This document shows positions 59,618-64,000 of a stretch of 64,000 bases of DNA, one piece after another (position 1 is the stretch's first letter; each line of letters opens with the position of its first letter). The stretch covers positions 1 to 64,000 of the forward strand of contig NZ_ABCP01000017.1 in assembly GCF_000170835.1 (NCBI RefSeq). The letters run 5' to 3'. Below the pieces are notes generated by a model. The model ran no database searches, had not been told where the DNA came from, and worked only from the letters and a program-made list of their open reading frames with translations. Source of the stretch: Marinobacter algicola DG893. GTDB lineage: Bacteria > Pseudomonadota > Gammaproteobacteria > Pseudomonadales > Oleiphilaceae. Made by a program: the position numbers and the translations under genes.

Positions 59618-62542
59618 TTATAGCTCCTGGATTTCCAGCCCCAGTTTTTCAGCGGTATCACGATTTTCGAAGCTGGTGACAACTGCCACACTGGCGCTCT
59701 CCGGCTTCAGCCACTCGCGGGCCACCCGCTTCATATCATCCAGGGTCACTGCCAGCACCCGCTCCCGGAAACGCGCGCGCTGCTCCGGCGTCCGGCCAAA
59801 CAACCTGTTGTGGAAGGCATGGCGGGCAGCACCGGCTGGTGACCGTGGGCGGTCCAGTTGCCCGATCACGCCGAGAATGGACTCTTCCAGTTCCTGAGGA
59901 TCGTGCTGCTCGGTCTGCAGCCACTCCAGGGCGTTGTCAAAATCCTCCAACGTCTCGCCCAACCGGGGATCACGGTAGGAAAAGAAACGGAAAGTACCGT
60001 TCACGCTGTCCTGGCCAGCACCACCACCATAGGCGCCACCCTTTTCACGGATGGCCCGGTGCAGGTAGCCGTTGCGCAGGAAACCACCCAAAACGGTCAG
60101 TGCCGCTGCGTCCGGGTGGTTGATCGCAACCGTACTGTAGGCTTTGGCGCAGAAGTTCACCTGGGTTGACGTTAGCCATGCCTGGCGCGCCTGGTAACTT
60201 ACGGGTTCAAGCTTCCAGACTGCTTCCTCTCCCGGACCAGAGTCACCCCAAACGGTCTTCAGCTCCGTCAGCATCGGGTCCAACTGCTCTTCCTCACCGA
60301 TCAGCAGGAATTGACGAGACTGGCTCCGAATACGTTCGTGCAGTGCTGCAAGCCGCTCACATAAGCTGTCGAGCTCAGCCGGATCGCTGATCGACTTGTC
60401 GAGTGCCTTGACACCACGAATAGCCTCCAGCCCGCCCAGACGGAACGACAGCCACGCCCCCGGACTGATTCCTTGCGATGCCGCTCCCATGGCCAATGCA
60501 TGGCCACTGCCTGTAACCGCCTGCTCACGGCGGGAACGAATCTGGGCAATCAGCTCGCGCACACGCTCTTTCTCATCAAAGCGGGCGCCATTAAAGACGT
60601 CGTTCAGCAGGCGGGTCAACGCCTCGCGGTTTCGAGCCAGCGCCTTGCCATTAAAGACGATATAACCCTCAAGATCCTGAACATCGTCGATTCTTCCCTT
60701 GGCGGAGAAAGACGCACTGATGCCACCGGATTCCGCCGAGATGCGGTCCTGCATCTGCAGGTAATCCAGTTCGCCGCAACCCACTTCCGGAATCAGGGTG
60801 GTGTAGTACGGCAGCAGCAACAGCTCTTCCTCTGTCAGGTTCGGTACCGGCAGGATCACCTGCTCGTACACCAGACCATTGGTGCCACGGGCATAAATGG
60901 TCGCAGGCATGTCGCCGGCGAACCGCGCCTCGGGTTCCGGCAACTGCAGGGGAACGTCGGTCAGGTCAACCTTCGGCAGGATGGAATCGTCGTCTTTCCG
61001 TGTCTGCCGCTCTTCCAGGGCCTGGGCGCGCTCGATAATCTGGCGAACCTCTTCGTCAGTCAACGAGGCCTTGCGGCGGGCAAGGGCATCGCGAATTGCC
61101 GCCTGACGACGACTCTCCAGCTTGTCATCCGGGCGCAGTGTCAGGGTGACGCGGTGTGGGTTTTCCAGCAGTTTGCGGCGGATCAGGCCTGGCACATACT
61201 TGGGGTCACGGATTTTTTCCCGCATATCGGCCAGGACAGGCTCCAGATCCAGAAGCTCAACCGGATCGCCGCCATGGACCATCGGCGAAATCGCGGTCAT
61301 GATCAGTTGCAGGCCATATGGGAAGCTGTCGCCGGCAATCTCGCGCTGGTGCAACTCCAACTGATGCAGAATGGCTTCCAGGCGATCTTCGCTGACGCCC
61401 TCTTCAACCACCTTGGCCAACGTCTGTTCGATCAGCGCTTCAAGGTCGTCCTGTTTCTCCGGGTCACTGCCTTCAATGCCGCAGACAAAGGTCATTTCAC
61501 GGTTGGAGTCTTCCAGGCCGCACATCGGAGACGGCGAATGACCAATATCGGTGGTTTCCAGCGCCCGCATCAGGGGCGACGCACTGTTCTCCAGCAGGAC
61601 GCTGGCAAGCAGTTGCCCCTCCAGGTTTTCCTGCAGGTCAAAGCTGTGTCCCAGCAACCAGCCCATCACGATATGGGTTTTGTGGTCGGTTTCCTCGCCT
61701 TCACTGACGGCGTAACTCTGGTCGACACGCACCGGTGAAAACATCCGTTTCTCATCCCGTACCGGCAGCTCCACATCCAGACGATCAAACCGCTTCAGGG
61801 CCAGCTCCTCCAAGCGTTCATGATGCTCGTGAGCGGGAATATCCCCGTAGGTCGCAAAGATCGCGTTGCTGGGGTGGTAATGATGACGGTAGAAGCGCAA
61901 CAGGTCGTCGTAGCTGAGGTCCACAATGTGGTCTGGCTCACCACCGCTGTTGTAGTGGTAGGTAGTAGTCGGGAACAAGTGGCTGGACAGGTTCTGCCAT
62001 AGCTGTGACGTGGGGGCACTCATGGCACCCTTCATTTCGTTGTAGACCACACCGCGGTAGACCAGGTCGGTGGACGGATCGTCTGGCGTATCGAATTCGA
62101 GGCGATGCCCTTCCTGCGCAAAGTCCAGCGGATCCAGGGAGGAAAAGAACACCGAGTCCAGATAAACCGTCAGCAGATTGTCGAAGTCCTTGCGGTTCAT
62201 ACTGGCAAAGGGGTAGGCCGTCCAGTCACTGCTGGTAAAGGCATTCATAAAGGTGTTCAGGGACCGGCGAATCATCATGAAAAACGGGTCGCGCACCGGA
62301 AAACGCTCGCTGCCACACAGCGCCGTATGTTCCAGAATATGGGCAACACCGGTGGAATCCATGGGGAAGGTTCGCAGGGCCACAAAGAACACGTTCTCAT
62401 CGTTATCCGCCGCCAGGTGCAAGTGCCGGGCACCGGTTTTGCGATGACGGTATTCCTCGACCGTCACGTTCAGCGTGCTGATCCGGTGACTGCGAAGCTT
62501 CTCAAAGGCCGGATGGACGGTGTTTTCGATCACTGCAGCCAT
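59618..62542 (-). CDS. M16C-family zinc metalloprotease (PreP/Cym1-like)
   Basis: 974 residues, the length of the PreP type with two linked halves. The N-terminal half carries the inverted zinc motif HILEH followed by TALCGSERFPVRDPF, and a Glu further on completes the site. The second half is degenerate, as is usual. Mitochondrial and plastid members degrade presequence peptides; bacterial members are little studied. No signal peptide, so it should be cytoplasmic. AGGACAG precedes the ATG. It is convergent with ppsR and divergent from the next gene. Confidence 0.92.
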   Translation of the reverse strand: MAAVIENTVHPAFEKLRSHRISTLNVTVEEYRHRKTGARHLHLAADNDENVFFVALRTFPMDSTGVAHILEHTALCGSERFPVRDPFFMMIRRSLNTFMNAFTSSDWTAYPFASMNRKDFDNLLTVYLDSVFFSSLDPLDFAQEGHRLEFDTPDDPSTDLVYRGVVYNEMKGAMSAPTSQLWQNLSSHLFPTTTYHYNSGGEPDHIVDLSYDDLLRFYRHHYHPSNAIFATYGDIPAHEHHERLEELALKRFDRLDVELPVRDEKRMFSPVRVDQSYAVSEGEETDHKTHIVMGWLLGHSFDLQENLEGQLLASVLLENSASPLMRALETTDIGHSPSPMCGLEDSNREMTFVCGIEGSDPEKQDDLEALIEQTLAKVVEEGVSEDRLEAILHQLELHQREIAGDSFPYGLQLIMTAISPMVHGGDPVELLDLEPVLADMREKIRDPKYVPGLIRRKLLENPHRVTLTLRPDDKLESRRQAAIRDALARRKASLTDEEVRQIIERAQALEERQTRKDDDSILPKVDLTDVPLQLPEPEARFAGDMPATIYARGTNGLVYEQVILPVPNLTEEELLLLPYYTTLIPEVGCGELDYLQMQDRISAESGGISASFSAKGRIDDVQDLEGYIVFNGKALARNREALTRLLNDVFNGARFDEKERVRELIAQIRSRREQAVTGSGHALAMGAASQGISPGAWLSFRLGGLEAIRGVKALDKSISDPAELDSLCERLAALHERIRSQSRQFLLIGEEEQLDPMLTELKTVWGDSGPGEEAVWKLEPVSYQARQAWLTSTQVNFCAKAYSTVAINHPDAAALTVLGGFLRNGYLHRAIREKGGAYGGGAGQDSVNGTFRFFSYRDPRLGETLEDFDNALEWLQTEQHDPQELEESILGVIGQLDRPRSPAGAARHAFHNRLFGRTPEQRARFRERVLAVTLDDMKRVAREWLKPESASVAVVTSFENRDTAEKLGLEIQEL

Positions 62543-62640
62543 TCAAACTGTCCTGTCTTTAACTAAATGGGGATTGTAGGGTAACACGTACTTTCTATTA
62601 TCATGCACTAACCAGAAGCGACAAGGCAGTACCCAATTCC

Positions 62641-63162
62641 ATGACCACCGAACCCCATGGCATCCACACATCGGACGCTCTGCCAAAGTCGGCCAAACCG
62701 GCTTCCAAGGCCACCAGTCATCGCCGCACAATCCATGCGCCGGAAGTAGCCGCCTACTGGGCCGAACGTCGCCGCTATCTGGAACGCATTCGCCGCGTTC
62801 CAGAAGTAAGGCAGCGTTACTGGCGCGCCATCGGTATGTATCTGCTTCGCAGGTTGCTCTGGTCCTTTGGTTTCTTTCCGGTTTTCATCGCGTTCTGGGT
62901 GCCTTTTGTGCTTTCCAGCTTCAACCCGGTGGTCATGGCATCCGACCTGATCCCGTTGCTCGAAGGGTTTGTCGACGCCAATCCGGAAATTCAGGCCAAC
63001 ACTCTGAGCACGCTGGTCATCGCCTGGGCGTCGATCGGGTTCTTCTTTCTGGTGTTCGATTTTGTGTTAACGCCGTTCAAATCCCCTTACGAATATGAAG
63101 CAGACGTGTACATGCGCTCCTGGGAACAGCTCAACCATGACCAGCTTCCGGACAAAGTGTGA
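62641..63162 (+). CDS. Uncharacterised two-TM protein
   Basis: I do not recognise the family. 173 residues: a basic, Arg-rich cytoplasmic N-terminus (1-70, with RRRYLERIRRVPEVRQRYW), TM1 at 72-93, a short acidic loop with NPVVMASDLIP, TM2 at 122-144, and a polar tail with FKSPYEYEADVYMRSWEQL. The positive-inside pattern puts both termini in the cytoplasm. It diverges from the M16 protease gene. Confidence 0.8.
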   Translation: MTTEPHGIHTSDALPKSAKPASKATSHRRTIHAPEVAAYWAERRRYLERIRRVPEVRQRYWRAIGMYLLRRLLWSFGFFPVFIAFWVPFVLSSFNPVVMASDLIPLLEGFVDANPEIQANTLSTLVIAWASIGFFFLVFDFVLTPFKSPYEYEADVYMRSWEQLNHDQLPDKV

Positions 63163-63321
63163 TTTGTCCTGCATTCTCGTGAACTTCAGTGACTTTGTGT
63201 TACATAACATTGCCCCGACTGGGTAAGATGAAGCGGTGCCATCCCCGCGCCCTGTTGAACAACAACGAAGAAACGGGCGGAATAGTGGCCGTTACACGAA
63301 TGCAGAATTGAGAGGTTGTCC

Positions 63322-64000
63322 ATGGTCGATTTCAGACCCCTCCTGTTTGTCAACGCACTGGCATTGATGCTTCTGGTGACGGCAGGCTTTGCGTCTGTTC
63401 GCGATGACCTGTCCAGGGAGATGAAACCGGTAGCCAGCGCGCCGGACGCCAAAGAGACCATCACCCGCGTGTCCAACGACTCTCCAGCACAAGCGCAGCG
63501 CTCGGACGAACTTTACCAACCGGATACCAGGGAAGACGTAGCTGAAAATGACCTCGAATTGCCTCTGGAAAACGACGCCCTGGCGGCAACCGGAGAAACG
63601 TCAGTCAACGGCTCTGAGACCGCGTCCGATACCAACCGCATTAACGCCGAACCTTTTACCGTACCCGATCTGCCGGAAGACCCCAAAATGCTGGCGATGG
63701 CAGAGCCAGTGGCTGCCATACCGGAAACCGAGACTCGAAGCGATGCGCCAGAGCCTCCCACAACCGGATTGCTGATCCTGCGCTCCAATGTCGTCGGCGA
63801 CAACGTCACCATCAATGGAAAGGACCACGGGGCCACACGACTGGACCTGGATCTGAAACCGGGCAAATACGACGTCACCATTCGCAAGGAGGGTTACAAG
63901 CCCTGGCAACAGACCGTAGCTATCGCCGCCGGCAACGAGAAAACCCTGGTGGGCAAACTGGAAGCCTATACGAAGGTCAAGTACAGGAACGGGACCTGGG
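63322..64000 (+). CDS. PEGA-domain protein with signal peptide (cut by window edge)
   Basis: The frame from the ATG at 63322 (GAGAGG upstream) is open to the window end, giving at least 226 residues. Residues 1-25 form a hydrophobic signal or anchor. Residues 26-147 are an acidic, Glu/Asp/Pro-rich linker. A PEGA-type beta domain follows at about 150-207 (LILRSNVVGDNVTINGKDHG and RKEGYKPW), a fold found in surface-layer-like and formylglycine-enzyme-like proteins. The sequence stops in TKVKYRNGTW, so a further domain may follow. Function not assigned. Confidence 0.85.
   Translation, partial: MVDFRPLLFVNALALMLLVTAGFASVRDDLSREMKPVASAPDAKETITRVSNDSPAQAQRSDELYQPDTREDVAENDLELPLENDALAATGETSVNGSETASDTNRINAEPFTVPDLPEDPKMLAMAEPVAAIPETETRSDAPEPPTTGLLILRSNVVGDNVTINGKDHGATRLDLDLKPGKYDVTIRKEGYKPWQQTVAIAAGNEKTLVGKLEAYTKVKYRNGTW

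Overview
The window is a stretch of core chromosome from a free-living gammaproteobacterium. Gene order and protein character are closest to what I know of Marinobacter and its Pseudomonas-like relatives; this is inference from remembered gene order and families, not a database search. Pointers include the folD/tRNA/tig-clpP-clpX-lon-hupB block, the plsX-fabD-fabG-acpP-fabF-pabC-mltG-tmk block without fabH, a roughly 1060-residue PutA beside an AraC-type regulator, and a LysR gene divergent from fpr. I see no phage, insertion sequence, integrase, CRISPR array or rRNA.

Layout. 1-6.4 kb (all minus): start of hupB, lon, clpX, clpP, tig, a protein-quality-control block. 6.7-7.3 kb: four tRNAs (Pro-Arg-His-Leu in transcription order) from one clear sigma70 promoter, divergent from folD. 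8.3-15.1 kb: malate synthase G (glcB), cysS and glnS (minus), then ppiB-lpxH (plus). 15.1-19.3 kb: an aapJQMP amino-acid ABC uptake operon. 19.6-25.8 kb: the most accessory-looking part, with an unknown lipoprotein divergent from an LTA-synthase-like membrane sulfatase and a membrane-anchored glycerophosphodiester phosphodiesterase, then an unknown membrane protein and an EmrE-type pump. 25.9-28.3 kb: fpr, finR-type regulator, miaE. 28.5-31.1 kb: acnB. 31.4-37.2 kb: proline catabolism (putP, putA, pruR-type regulator). 37.3-45.3 kb: the fatty-acid/phospholipid/cell-wall block tmk to yceD, including rpmF. 45.4-52.5 kb: maf, sppA, a HAD phosphatase, rluC and rne with a long structured leader. 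52.5-56.2 kb: UPF0149 protein, RNase AM, YciI, SH3 and PilZ proteins, rraA. 56.2-59.5 kb: ppsA and its regulator ppsR, divergent. 59.6-64 kb: an M16C metalloprotease, an unknown two-TM protein and a PEGA-domain protein cut by the window end.

How they fit together. Proline uptake and oxidation (putP/putA), general amino-acid uptake (aap), aconitase B, malate synthase and PEP synthase describe a cell living on amino and organic acids with glyoxylate-shunt and gluconeogenic capacity. Two RNA-decay genes (rne and its protein inhibitor rraA) lie 3 kb apart. Most genes are housekeeping. The best candidates for something not well described are the lipoprotein/LtaS-like/GDPD neighbourhood, the regulatory palindromes upstream of putA, aapJ and glcB, the rne leader, and the intergenic inverted repeat at 31.2 kb.
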